Shown in pieces: positions 1-7,161 of a stretch of DNA of 36,506 bases. Source of the stretch: Actinomycetota bacterium. Lineage in GTDB: Bacteria; Actinomycetota; Acidimicrobiia; IMCC26256; PALSA-555. Position 1 is the first letter of the stretch, and each line of letters opens with the position of its first letter. The stretch spans positions 1-36,506 of the forward strand of contig VGCA01000007.1 of NCBI GenBank assembly GCA_016870245.1, given 5' to 3'. The notes beneath the pieces are model-generated. The model was not told the DNA's origin and made no database searches. It saw only the letters and a program-made list of their open reading frames with translations. Both the position numbers and the translations under genes were made by a program.

Positions 1-28
1 GCCGGTTCCGGCTCCCGCGCCCGAGGCG

Positions 29-1168
29 GTGGGGCCGCCGGGACCCACGGCACCGGAGCGCCGACCCGTCGGGTCCCTTTTGCGTCGCCCTCGCAACGTC
101 CTCGTCGCCGTCCTGGTGGTCTGCACGCTCGTGGCCGCGGGCCTGGGCATGCGTCAGGTGGCCGACGGCGAGTCCTCGGTCGAGGTCCGGGTCGACGGTC
201 GGCGGGTGTCGGCCGCCTCCGGTGCGGCCACGGTGGCGGCGCTGCTGCGTGAGCGCGACGTGCGCCTGGGCGAGTTCGACCGCGTCGTGCCGGGGTCCGG
301 CGCGGCGCTGCGTGACGGCATGACCGTGACGGTGCTGCGGGCGTTCCCCATCCGTCGTGACCTCGACGGTCGGATCGAGACCGTGTACACGACCTACGCG
401 TCGCCGTCCGACTACCTGCGCCGGGAGGTCCCCGGCGGCAAGGCCCTGGCGTTCCGGAGCAAGCCCGACCGGCTCCAGGCCGGCTCCTTCATCATCCTGC
501 GCACCCCCCACACCGGCCGCCTCGCGGTGGACGGCGCCGAGGTCGACTATGACGTCCCCGCCCTCGACGTCGACGAGCTGCTCGCGCAGTACAGCATCGA
601 GCTCGGGCCCGAGGACTACGTGCTCGATGGCTCCGGTGCCGCGGCCGCCCGCGACACCCGCCTCGTCGACGGGCAGCAGTACTCCGTCGTGCGGGTCGGC
701 CGGGAGATCGTCCGGGAGGACGAGACCTACACCGCCCCCGACGAGCGCCGGGCCGACCACTCCATGAACGTCGGGGAGACCCGGGTCGAGCCCGGGTCGG
801 CGGGGATCATGAGCGTCTCGGCCGAGGTCACGCGCCGCAACGGCGAGGTCGTCGAGCGCAAGGTGATCTCGCGGATCCCGCGGGTCGTCGCCGTCCCCAT
901 GGTCACCCACTACGGCACGAAGGCCGACCCCATGTGGGACCGCATCGCCCAGTGCGAGACGGCCGGCAACTGGGGCATGCAGGGCCCGCTGTACTCGGGC
1001 GGGCTCGGCTTCTACAACGGCACCTGGGAATCGTTCGGTGGGCGCGACTTCGCCAACAACGCAGGCCAGGCCACCCGCGAGGAGCAGATCATCGTGGCCG
1101 AGCGGATCCGCTCGCGGGTCGGCATCGGGGGCTGGGGTTGCGCCCACACGCTCGGCTACGTCCGCTGA
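29..1168 (+). CDS. rpfB: RpfB-like resuscitation-promoting factor (DUF348, G5 and transglycosylase domains)
   Basis: This is a secreted or membrane-tethered peptidoglycan-cleaving factor of the actinobacterial Rpf family. The N-terminus has a basic stretch followed by one hydrophobic segment (about residues 23-42), read as a membrane anchor or uncleaved signal. DUF348-type ubiquitin-like repeats follow (about 50-215), then a G5 domain (about 222-297). The lysozyme-like Rpf domain starts at about 302 with WDRIAQCETAGNW; Glu310 is the expected catalytic acid. The Cys next to it and the Cys in the final GWGCAHT can form the family disulfide. The length of 379 aa fits RpfB. The GTG at 29 is the first start in the window, but the frame stays open to the left edge, so the true start may lie upstream. 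The gene precedes rsmA and ispE, a common actinobacterial order. Confidence 0.9.
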   Translation: MGPPGPTAPERRPVGSLLRRPRNVLVAVLVVCTLVAAGLGMRQVADGESSVEVRVDGRRVSAASGAATVAALLRERDVRLGEFDRVVPGSGAALRDGMTVTVLRAFPIRRDLDGRIETVYTTYASPSDYLRREVPGGKALAFRSKPDRLQAGSFIILRTPHTGRLAVDGAEVDYDVPALDVDELLAQYSIELGPEDYVLDGSGAAAARDTRLVDGQQYSVVRVGREIVREDETYTAPDERRADHSMNVGETRVEPGSAGIMSVSAEVTRRNGEVVERKVISRIPRVVAVPMVTHYGTKADPMWDRIAQCETAGNWGMQGPLYSGGLGFYNGTWESFGGRDFANNAGQATREEQIIVAERIRSRVGIGGWGCAHTLGYVR

Positions 1169-1209
1169 GCCCGCCGGCACCGCTTCCCGTCGCCCCGACG
1201 CGCGGGCAG

Positions 1210-1215
1210 TAGCGT
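1210..1215 (+). promoter_or_regulatory. Candidate -10 element (TAGCGT) for rsmA
   Basis: TAGCGT ends 9 nt before the rsmA ATG, and no Shine-Dalgarno sequence lies between them. It fits the -10-to-start pattern seen repeatedly in this window, so the transcript may start at or close to the ATG. No convincing -35 is visible. Confidence 0.35.
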
Positions 1216-1224
1216 CCCCGCACC

Positions 1225-2061
1225 ATGCCGTCGCTGACTCCGGGGTCCGTCCGTGACCTGCTCGCCGCCCACGGGTGCCGCCCGAGCCGGGCGCTGGGTC
1301 AGCACTTCCTGGCCGACCCCAACCTCGCCCGGAAGATCGTGCGGCTCGCCGACGCCGCCGACGGCGACCTGGTCGTGGAGATCGGCCCGGGGATCGGGTC
1401 GCTCACCGTGGCCCTCGCCGAGGCGGGCACCCAGGTGGTCGCGCTCGAGCTCGACCGGCACCTGCTGCCCGTGCTCGCCGAGGTGCTGGCCGGGTCGAGC
1501 CACCCCGAGGCGGTCGAGGTCGTCCAGGGCGACGGCATGACCGCGGACTTCCGTGCGCTCACCGACGGGCGCCGGTGGGTGTGCGTGTCCAACCTCCCGT
1601 ACAACGTCGCCACACCGATGGTCGTGCGGCTGCTCGAGGAGTTCCCCGAGATGACCCGCTGCCTGGTGATGGTGCAGAAGGAGGTCGGTGAGCGGCTCGT
1701 CGCCGGCCCCGGCACCAAGGCCTACGGCGCGGTGTCGGTCAAGGTGGCGTACTACGCGCTGGCCCGGATGGTCGGTACCGTCGCGGCCACCGTGTTCGTC
1801 CCTCCGCCCAACGTCGCCTCCGCGCTGGTCCTCCTCGACCGCCGCGACACCCCTCCGGTCGACGTGCCGTCGCCCGAGGCGCTGTTCACGCTGGTGCGGG
1901 CCGGCTTCGGCCAGCGCCGCAAGACCCTGCGCCGGGCCCTCGCGGGCACGCTGGGCGAACGCACCGAGTCGGTGCTCGACGCCGCGGGCGTCGACCCGTC
2001 GGCCCGGGCGGAGACGCTCACGCTCGACGACTGGGCCCGCGTGTGCCGGGAGGCCGCGTGA
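1225..2061 (+). CDS. rsmA: 16S rRNA (adenine1518-N6/adenine1519-N6)-dimethyltransferase RsmA/KsgA
   Basis: The enzyme dimethylates two adjacent adenines in the 3'-terminal hairpin of 16S rRNA using SAM during 30S maturation. The 278-aa product shows the family start motif GQHFLADPNLARKIV (about 26-40), the SAM-binding motif I EIGPGIGSLT (about 52-61) and the catalytic motif IV NLPYNVATP (about 123-131). A C-terminal helical domain contains FGQRRKTLRRAL, typical of KsgA. The ATG at 1225 gives a family-standard N-terminus. Its stop overlaps the ispE start by 4 nt (GTGA), the usual ksgA-ispE arrangement in actinobacteria, implying translational coupling. The call is firm. Confidence 0.96.
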   Translation: MPSLTPGSVRDLLAAHGCRPSRALGQHFLADPNLARKIVRLADAADGDLVVEIGPGIGSLTVALAEAGTQVVALELDRHLLPVLAEVLAGSSHPEAVEVVQGDGMTADFRALTDGRRWVCVSNLPYNVATPMVVRLLEEFPEMTRCLVMVQKEVGERLVAGPGTKAYGAVSVKVAYYALARMVGTVAATVFVPPPNVASALVLLDRRDTPPVDVPSPEALFTLVRAGFGQRRKTLRRALAGTLGERTESVLDAAGVDPSARAETLTLDDWARVCREAA

Positions 2062-2948
2062 ACCGCCTGTCTCGGGTCCGGGCCAGCGCCTATCCGAAGC
2101 TCACCCTCTCGCTGCGGGTGCTGGGCCTGCGCAAGGACGGCTATCACGAGATCGAGGCGCTCACCGTCTCCCTCGGCCAGCCGAGCGATGTGGTCGAGCT
2201 CACCGCCGTGCCGCACCCGGGCGGGGTGTCGTTCGAGGTCCAGGGCGAGACCGAGCACGTGCCGACCGGCATGGACAACCTCGCGGCCCGGGCCGCCGAG
2301 GACGCGATGCTGCGCGCGGGCCGCTCCGGGCACGGCGTCAAGATGGTGCTCCGCAAGCGCATCCCCGCCGGTGCCGGGCTGGGCGGGGGCTCGGCCGACG
2401 CCGCCGCCACGCTCGTTGCCGTGCGCACGCTGCTCGAGCTCGAGCTGACCGACGACGACCTGCTCGAAATCGCAGCCAAGCTCGGCTCCGACGTCCCGTT
2501 CTGCCTCCAGGGCGGCGCGGCCTGGATGCGGGGCCGGGGCGAGATCCTCGAGCCGGTGCCCCTGCGCCCCGGGCTCGGGTTCCTGGTGGCGATCCCGCCC
2601 TTCCGCCTCGCCACGCCGCTCGTCTACAAGGCCTGGGACGACCTCGGCGGCCCCGAGGCCGCCCGCAGCGTGGAGGCCCAGGGCCCGGTGGCCCGGCTCA
2701 TCGGCGAGCTGGCCAACGACCTCGAGCCGGCGGCCGAGGCCGTGGAGCCGGGCCTGGCCGACTTCCGGCGCGCGCTCGAGCGTGCGGCCGGGCGTCCGGC
2801 GATCCTCGCGGGCTCGGGCTCGGCCTACGTGGTGCCGCTCGAGCGCGGGGTCGACCCCGCGGCGCTCGCCGAGGGGATCGGCCGCAAGCTGCGGGTGCCC
2901 GTCGCCGGAGCCCGCAGCACCGCCGTCGGCGTGCGCATCGGCAGCTGA
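2058..2948 (+). CDS. ispE: 4-diphosphocytidyl-2-C-methyl-D-erythritol kinase (IspE)
   Basis: This GHMP-family kinase performs the ATP-dependent phosphorylation step of the MEP (non-mevalonate) isoprenoid pathway. The N-terminal ASAYPKLTLSLRVLG matches the substrate-binding start of IspE. The glycine-rich ATP motif PAGAGLGGGSADAA sits at about residues 102-115, and the third GHMP motif LAGSGSA at about 249-255. I place the start at the GTG at 2058 rather than the track's 2043. It overlaps the rsmA stop as GTGA and has GGGAGG 5 nt upstream, giving 296 aa. The earlier start would only add five residues. It is probably co-transcribed with rsmA. Confidence 0.95.
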   Translation: MNRLSRVRASAYPKLTLSLRVLGLRKDGYHEIEALTVSLGQPSDVVELTAVPHPGGVSFEVQGETEHVPTGMDNLAARAAEDAMLRAGRSGHGVKMVLRKRIPAGAGLGGGSADAAATLVAVRTLLELELTDDDLLEIAAKLGSDVPFCLQGGAAWMRGRGEILEPVPLRPGLGFLVAIPPFRLATPLVYKAWDDLGGPEAARSVEAQGPVARLIGELANDLEPAAEAVEPGLADFRRALERAAGRPAILAGSGSAYVVPLERGVDPAALAEGIGRKLRVPVAGARSTAVGVRIGS

Positions 2949-2955
2949 CCCGGGA

Positions 2956-3035
2956 GTCAGGAGCGCAGCGAGCGTCCTGGGTCGGGGCGCCGTGGACCGA
3001 CGGATGACGTTGTGGTGCAGCGAGCGCAGCGACCA
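2956..3035. repeat. Two short stem-loop motifs sharing a GAGCGCAGCGAGC-like core
   Basis: Between ispE and the bS22 gene lie two related motifs. CAGGA (2958-2962) pairs with TCCTG (2975-2979) around a loop containing GCGCAGCGAGCG. TGGT (3013-3016) pairs with ACCA (3032-3035) around GCAGCGAGCGCAGCG. The string GTCAGGAGC also occurs twice, at 2956 and 3039. They may be a small dispersed repeat or a weak bidirectional terminator between the convergent genes. There is no T-run. Confidence 0.4.
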
Positions 3036-3046
3036 GAAGTCAGGAG

Positions 3047-3148
3047 CTACTTGCCCTGCTGGCGACGCTGCCAGCGGGTCTTCTTCAGGAGCTTCTTGTG
3101 CTTCTTCTTCCGCATGCGCTTGCGGCGCTTCTTGATGAGAGACCCCAT
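3047..3148 (-). CDS. Small ribosomal subunit protein bS22 (AURKAIP1/COX24 domain), 33 aa
   Basis: Too short for the ORF track, this minus-strand ORF starts at an ATG at 3148 and stops at TAG 3047-3049. The product begins MGSLIKKRRKRMRKKKHKKL and ends with RWQRRQQGK. It is almost entirely Lys/Arg, with the MGS-IKKRRKRM-KKKH-KLL pattern of actinobacterial bS22 and the COX24/AURKAIP1 (mS38-like) domain. This tiny protein is found on the 30S subunit of mycobacterial ribosomes. The length matches the family exactly. The gene is convergent with ispE. A TACCGT hexamer (3159-3164, minus) 10 nt before the ATG is a plausible -10 of a nearly leaderless transcript. Standard gene callers often miss this gene. 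Confidence 0.93.
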   Translation of the reverse strand: MGSLIKKRRKRMRKKKHKKLLKKTRWQRRQQGK

Positions 3149-3158
3149 GGCGGCGGGC

Positions 3159-3164
3159 ACGGTA
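3159..3164 (-). promoter_or_regulatory. Candidate -10 element (TACCGT) for the bS22 gene
   Basis: Read on the minus strand, TACCGT ends 10 nt before the bS22 ATG. No clear Shine-Dalgarno sequence is present in the short leader. Confidence 0.35.
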
Positions 3165-3238
3165 GTCGCTCGAACCCCCGATGTCACAGTCGCGTGAACG
3201 CGGCGCCAACCCTCGGGGGTCCGCGGGGGTGCGCGCAG

Positions 3239-3244
3239 TAGGGT
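3239..3244 (+). promoter_or_regulatory. Candidate -10 element (TAGGGT) for tRNA-Gln
   Basis: TAGGGT lies 11 nt upstream of the mature tRNA-Gln 5' end, the right distance for a transcript with a very short 5' leader. No -35 of the TTGACA type is visible. Confidence 0.4.
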
Positions 3245-3255
3245 CGGGGGACCCT

Positions 3256-3326
3256 TCGGGGGTGGTGTAACGGCAGCACGGGGTCCTTTGGAGTCCCAAG
3301 TCGAGGTTCGAAACCTCGCCCCCGAG
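3256..3326 (+). tRNA. tRNA-Gln (anticodon TTG)
   Basis: A 71-nt cloverleaf can be folded by eye. The acceptor stem TCGGGGG pairs with CCCCCGA, with discriminator G. The D-arm is GTG..CAC, the anticodon loop CTTTGGA carries anticodon TTG, and the T-arm is CGAGG-TTCGAAA-CCTCG. The 3' CCA is not encoded (GCAACC follows). The anticodon stem GGGTC/GTCCC has one T-T mismatch at position 30-40. The gene sits directly upstream of glmU, where many actinobacteria carry a tRNA-Gln. Confidence 0.93.
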
Positions 3327-3363
3327 CAACCACCGTCGGTGTGCGATGCGAGGAGACGCGGAG

Positions 3364-4815
3364 ATGCCCTACCGGCCCCTGTCGGCAGTGGTCCTGGCGG
3401 CGGGTGAGGGCACGCGGATGCGCTCCTCGCTCCCCAAGGTGCTGCACCCGCTGTGCGGGCGCCCGATGGTGCTGCACGTGCTCGACACCCTGGTGGCGCT
3501 GCCGCTCGCCCGGGTCGTGGTGGTGGTGGGCCACGAGGCCGAGGCGGTCACGAAGGCGATCCAGGCCGGGCTCGACACGGGCATCCCCGTCGAGTTCGTG
3601 GAGCAGCGGGTGCAGCGCGGCACCGGCGACGCCACCTCGGTGGCCCTCACCGCGTTCTCCGACGCGGTCGACGACGACGACGTCATCGTCTGCAGCGCCG
3701 ACATCCCCTTGCTGCGGCCCGAGACGCTCGCCGCGCTCGTCACGGAGCACCGCCACGCCGACGCCGCCGCGTCGCTGCTCACCGCGGTGTCCGATCCCAC
3801 GGGGTACGGCCGCATCGTGCGCGACGCCCGGGGCAACGTCGCTCGCATCGTCGAGCAGACCGACGCCACGGCCGAGGAGCTCGAGATCCGCGAGTGGAAC
3901 CCGTCGATCTACTGCTTCGGCCGGGCGTTCCTCGCGCCGGCCCTGCGCCGGGTGAGCCCGGAGAACGCGCAGGGCGAGTACTACCTCACCGACGTCATCG
4001 AGGTGCTGCGCGGCGCCGGGCACACCGTCGTCGCGATGCCGGCCGACGACCCGACCGAGGTCGTGGGGGTCAACGATCGGGCCCAGCTCGCCGAGGCCGA
4101 GACGGTGCTGCGCGACCGCATCAACACCGCCTGGATGAAGGCCGGCGTGACCATGGTCGACCCGTCCCGCACCTACGTCGACGCGACCGTCGAGCTCGCG
4201 CCCGACGTGCGCCTCCTGCCCGGCGTGATCCTCGAGGGCCGGACGGTCGTGGGGCGCGGCGCGGTCATCGGGCCCGACTCCCGCGTCGTCGATTCCACGG
4301 TGGGTGAGGGCGCGGAGGTCGCGTCGAGCGTGCTGCGCGACGCGACCGTCGGTCCCGACGTCCACGTCGGCCCGTTCGCCCACCTGCGCCCGGGGACCGT
4401 GCTCGCCCGCGACGCCCGGGTCGGCTCGTTCGTCGAGACCAAGAACGCCGACGTCGGCGCCGGCGCCAAGCTGCCGCACCTGTCATACGTGGGCGACGCC
4501 GAGGTGGGGCCGGGCGCCAACGTGGGGGCCGGGACGATCACCGCCAACTACGACGGGCGCGACAAGCACCGCACCTCGATCGGCGCCGGGGCCCGGACCG
4601 GCTCCAACAGCGTGCTGGTCGCCCCGGTCGAGCTGGGGCCGGGCGCATACACCGGCGCCGGCGCCGTGGTCACCCGTGACGTCCCCGCCGATGCGCTGGC
4701 GGTCGGCGTCCCCGCGAGAATCGTGGAAGGCTGGGTGAAGGCGCGCGACGCCGAGCCCACGGACCACGTCGGCGAGGCGAGCGACACGAACGAGGCGGGG
4801 GAGTCGGGGGACTGA
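3364..4815 (+). CDS. glmU: Bifunctional N-acetylglucosamine-1-phosphate uridyltransferase / glucosamine-1-phosphate acetyltransferase GlmU
   Basis: GlmU makes UDP-GlcNAc, the peptidoglycan precursor, in two steps. The N-terminal pyrophosphorylase domain has LAAGEGTRMRSSLPKVLH (about 11-28) with the nucleotide-binding G-x-G-T-R-M and the conserved Lys. The C-terminal left-handed beta-helix (from about 250) has hexapeptide repeats and KLPHLSYVGD; His372 aligns with the acetyltransferase base His363 of the E. coli enzyme. GAGTITANYDG is also diagnostic. I choose the ATG at 3364 over the track's 3346 because AGGAGA ends 7 nt before it and MPYRPLSAVVLAAG fits the family. The stop overlaps the prs start (ATGs and TGA share 1 nt), so glmU-prs form an operon, as is usual in bacteria. 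Length is 483 aa. Confidence 0.96.
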   Translation: MPYRPLSAVVLAAGEGTRMRSSLPKVLHPLCGRPMVLHVLDTLVALPLARVVVVVGHEAEAVTKAIQAGLDTGIPVEFVEQRVQRGTGDATSVALTAFSDAVDDDDVIVCSADIPLLRPETLAALVTEHRHADAAASLLTAVSDPTGYGRIVRDARGNVARIVEQTDATAEELEIREWNPSIYCFGRAFLAPALRRVSPENAQGEYYLTDVIEVLRGAGHTVVAMPADDPTEVVGVNDRAQLAEAETVLRDRINTAWMKAGVTMVDPSRTYVDATVELAPDVRLLPGVILEGRTVVGRGAVIGPDSRVVDSTVGEGAEVASSVLRDATVGPDVHVGPFAHLRPGTVLARDARVGSFVETKNADVGAGAKLPHLSYVGDAEVGPGANVGAGTITANYDGRDKHRTSIGAGARTGSNSVLVAPVELGPGAYTGAGAVVTRDVPADALAVGVPARIVEGWVKARDAEPTDHVGEASDTNEAGESGD

Positions 4816-5798
4816 TGGAGTTCACTCCGAAGAAGCGGCTGCTGCTGGTGGCGGGCCGGGGCAACCGCGAGCTGTCCGAGGAGATCGCCGCGTGCCTCCA
4901 GGAGCCGCTCGGCGAGATCATGCTGTCCACCTTCTCCAACGGCGAGCTGTACTGCCGCTACGGCGAGAGCGTGCGCGGCGCCGACGCGTTCGTGATCCAG
5001 AGCCACACCGATCCGATCAACGACCGGGTCATGGAGCAGCTGATCATGATCGACGCCGCGAAGCGGGCGTCGGCCAAGCGCATCACCGCCGTCTGCCCGT
5101 TCTACGGCTACGCGCGCCAGGACCGGAAGGCCGAGGGGCGCGAGCCGATCACCGCCCGGCTGGTGGCCGACATGCTCAGCGTCGCCGGCGCCGACCGCGT
5201 GGTCACCGTCGACCTCCACACGGGCCAGATCCAGGGCTTCTTCGACTTCCCGGTCGACCACCTCACCGCGGTGCCGCTGCTCGCCAAGCACATCGCCGAG
5301 ACGGTGGAGGGCGAGGTCACGGTGGTGTCGCCCGACGCCGGCGGCGGCAAGCTCGCCCGCCGCTACGCGAACCACTTCGCCGACTTCGGCATCGAGACCG
5401 AGCTCGCGTTCATCGACAAGCGCCGGCCCAAGGGCACCCAGAACGTCGCCGAGGCCGTGGAGGTCGTGGGCGAGGTGGAGGGCCGGGTCTGCGTGCTCGT
5501 CGACGACATGATCGACACCGCCGGGACGATCGCCAGCGCCGCCTCGCTGCTGAGCCAGCGGGGGGCCGTCGACGTCGTGGTGGCCGCCACCCACGGGGTC
5601 CTCTCGGGGCCGGCGGTCGACCGCCTGAAGAACGCCCCCATTCGGGAGGTCGTGGTCTCCAACACCCTCGAGATCCCCTCCGAGAAGCAGTGGGACGGTC
5701 TCCGGGTGGTCTCGATCGCCCCGGTGATCGCCGAGGCGCTGGCGGCGGTGTTCGCCGAGACCAGCGTCAGCGAGATCTTCCGCGGCGACAACGTCTAG
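4815..5798 (+). CDS. prs: Ribose-phosphate pyrophosphokinase (PRPP synthetase)
   Basis: The enzyme transfers pyrophosphate from ATP to ribose-5-phosphate to give PRPP for nucleotide, His, Trp and NAD synthesis. The 327-aa protein shows two class I phosphoribosyltransferase-like halves. DLHTGQIQGFFDFPVDHL lies near residue 133, and the PRPP-binding loop VLVDDMIDTAGTI near 228. YGYARQDRK (about 97-105) is the ATP-binding flexible-loop region. The start ATG overlaps the glmU TGA (TGATG), indicating translational coupling. The substrate use of GlmU (UTP) and Prs (ATP) explains the conserved pairing. The call is firm. Confidence 0.96.
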   Translation: MEFTPKKRLLLVAGRGNRELSEEIAACLQEPLGEIMLSTFSNGELYCRYGESVRGADAFVIQSHTDPINDRVMEQLIMIDAAKRASAKRITAVCPFYGYARQDRKAEGREPITARLVADMLSVAGADRVVTVDLHTGQIQGFFDFPVDHLTAVPLLAKHIAETVEGEVTVVSPDAGGGKLARRYANHFADFGIETELAFIDKRRPKGTQNVAEAVEVVGEVEGRVCVLVDDMIDTAGTIASAASLLSQRGAVDVVVAATHGVLSGPAVDRLKNAPIREVVVSNTLEIPSEKQWDGLRVVSIAPVIAEALAAVFAETSVSEIFRGDNV

Positions 5799-5821
5799 GC
5801 TTTCCGGGCTTCTGCGGTGCC

Positions 5822-5837
5822 GCGCCCGACCGGGCGC
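5822..5837 (+). other. GC hairpin in the prs-rplY gap
   Basis: GCGCCC-GACC-GGGCGC forms a perfect 6-bp stem with a 4-nt loop, 24 nt after the prs stop. No T-run follows, so it is a weak terminator, an mRNA stability element or chance in GC-rich DNA. A TAGGCT hexamer spanning the prs stop codon (5796-5801) could be a -10 for a separate rplY transcript whose leader would contain this hairpin. Confidence 0.3.
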
Positions 5838-5899
5838 CGCCCGCACCCGACCGCACTCTCCGGCCACCCGCGCCGGAACCCACGGAAAGAACGTGCCCC

Positions 5900-6544
5900 A
5901 TGGCCGACGACGTCGTTGTGATCGCAGAGCCCCGCAGCGAACGGGGGTCCGGGCCGGCCGGCCGCCTCCGCCGGGAGGGCCGCACGCCGGCGGTCGTCTA
6001 CGGCCTGGGGGGTGAGACGACCGCGGTCACCGTGCCGACCCACGACCTCGACCTGATCCTGGCCAAGGGCGTCAACTCGCTGATCACCTTGCGCCTCGAC
6101 GGCGCCGACCAGCTGGCCCTGGCCCGCCAGGTCCAGCGTCACCCGGTGCGCGGCGACCTCGTGCACATCGACTTCGTGCGGGTCGACGTCAACGTCGCCA
6201 TCGCCGCCGACGTCGCCCTGGTCCTGAGCGGGGAGGCCGAGGGCGTGAAGTCGGGCGGTCTGCTCGACCAGCAGGTGTTCACCCTGCCGATCGAGGCGAA
6301 GCCGGAGGCCATCCCGGCGTCGATCGAGTTCGACGTGTCGAACATGGTCCTCGGCGACCAGCTCCGCGTGGGCGAGCTCACGTTCCCGGCCGGCGTCACC
6401 ACCACGCTCGACGACGACACCCTCCTCGCCGTGATCGCCGTCCCCCGTGGCCTCGGGTCGCAGGAGGAGGAAGAGGGCGAGGAGGGCGCCGAGGGCGACG
6501 AGGGCACCCCGGCCGCGGAGAGCGCCGGCGCCGACGAGGACTAG
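5900..6544 (+). CDS. rplY: 50S ribosomal protein bL25, long Ctc/TL5 form
   Basis: bL25 binds the 5S rRNA on the large subunit. This 214-aa protein is the two-domain Ctc type. The N-terminal 5S-binding barrel (about 1-95) has the signature GPAGRLRREGRTPAVVYGLG, and the C-terminal TL5 domain (about 97-187) follows. A final tail of about 26 residues is almost wholly acidic (EEEEGEEGAEGDEG), as seen in other actinobacterial bL25. The track shows it inside a larger ORF from 4892, but homology starts at the ATG at 5900 (MADDVVVIAEPR). It lies between prs and pth, the classical prs-ctc-pth-mfd order of Gram-positive bacteria. Confidence 0.95.
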   Translation: MADDVVVIAEPRSERGSGPAGRLRREGRTPAVVYGLGGETTAVTVPTHDLDLILAKGVNSLITLRLDGADQLALARQVQRHPVRGDLVHIDFVRVDVNVAIAADVALVLSGEAEGVKSGGLLDQQVFTLPIEAKPEAIPASIEFDVSNMVLGDQLRVGELTFPAGVTTTLDDDTLLAVIAVPRGLGSQEEEEGEEGAEGDEGTPAAESAGADED

Positions 6545-6547
6545 TCG

Positions 6548-7153
6548 GTGTTGCGCCGCGGTGCCCGCAGCGGGCCGCGGACGGGCACGCCGGCCGACCT
6601 GCTCGTGGTCGGCCTCGGGAACCCGGGTGCCGAGTACGCCCGCACGCGCCACAACGTCGGCGCCGAGGTCGTGGAGATCCTGGCCAAGCGCCACGGCGCC
6701 AAGCTCCGCAAGGGCAAGGAGCGCGCCGAGGTCGACGAGGTCGTGGTCGGCGGGTTGCGCCTCGCCCTCGCGATCCCGACCACCTACATGAACGACTCCG
6801 GCGCCGCGGTGCAGGCCCTGGCTCGGCGTCACGGCGTCGAGCCCGCCCGGATCGTGATCGTCCACGACGAGCTCGACCTGCCGGTCGCGGCGCTCAAGCT
6901 GAAGGTGGGTGGCGGCCTCGCCGGCCACAACGGGCTGCGGTCGGTGAAGGCGCACCTCAAGACCGACGAGTTCCTGCGGGTCCGCATCGGCGTGGGCAAG
7001 CCCCGCTCGAAGGAGCAGGGCGTCGATCACGTGCTCAACAAGTTCTCGAAGGCCGAGCGCGCCCAGATCGACGTGACGCTCGAGGAGGCGGCCGACGCGG
7101 TGGAGCTGATCCTCGCCGACGGCATCGATGCCGCCATGAACCGCGTCAACTGA
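6548..7153 (+). CDS. pth: Peptidyl-tRNA hydrolase (Pth)
   Basis: Pth releases peptides from tRNAs that drop off stalled ribosomes. The core begins LLVVGLGNPGAEYARTRHNVG; His35 or so is the catalytic base and the Asn of GLGNPG a substrate contact. VHDELDLP (Asp near 106) and GGLAGHNGLRSV (Asn near 128) complete the active site. The 201-aa length is normal. The GTG at 6548, 3 nt after the rplY stop, gives an approximately 17-residue N-terminal extension. GAGGA inside the rplY end can serve as ribosome site. A TTG at 6551 is an equally possible start. Close spacing to rplY and mfd indicates an operon. Confidence 0.95.
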   Translation: MLRRGARSGPRTGTPADLLVVGLGNPGAEYARTRHNVGAEVVEILAKRHGAKLRKGKERAEVDEVVVGGLRLALAIPTTYMNDSGAAVQALARRHGVEPARIVIVHDELDLPVAALKLKVGGGLAGHNGLRSVKAHLKTDEFLRVRIGVGKPRSKEQGVDHVLNKFSKAERAQIDVTLEEAADAVELILADGIDAAMNRVN

Positions 7154-7161
7154 ACCCACCC

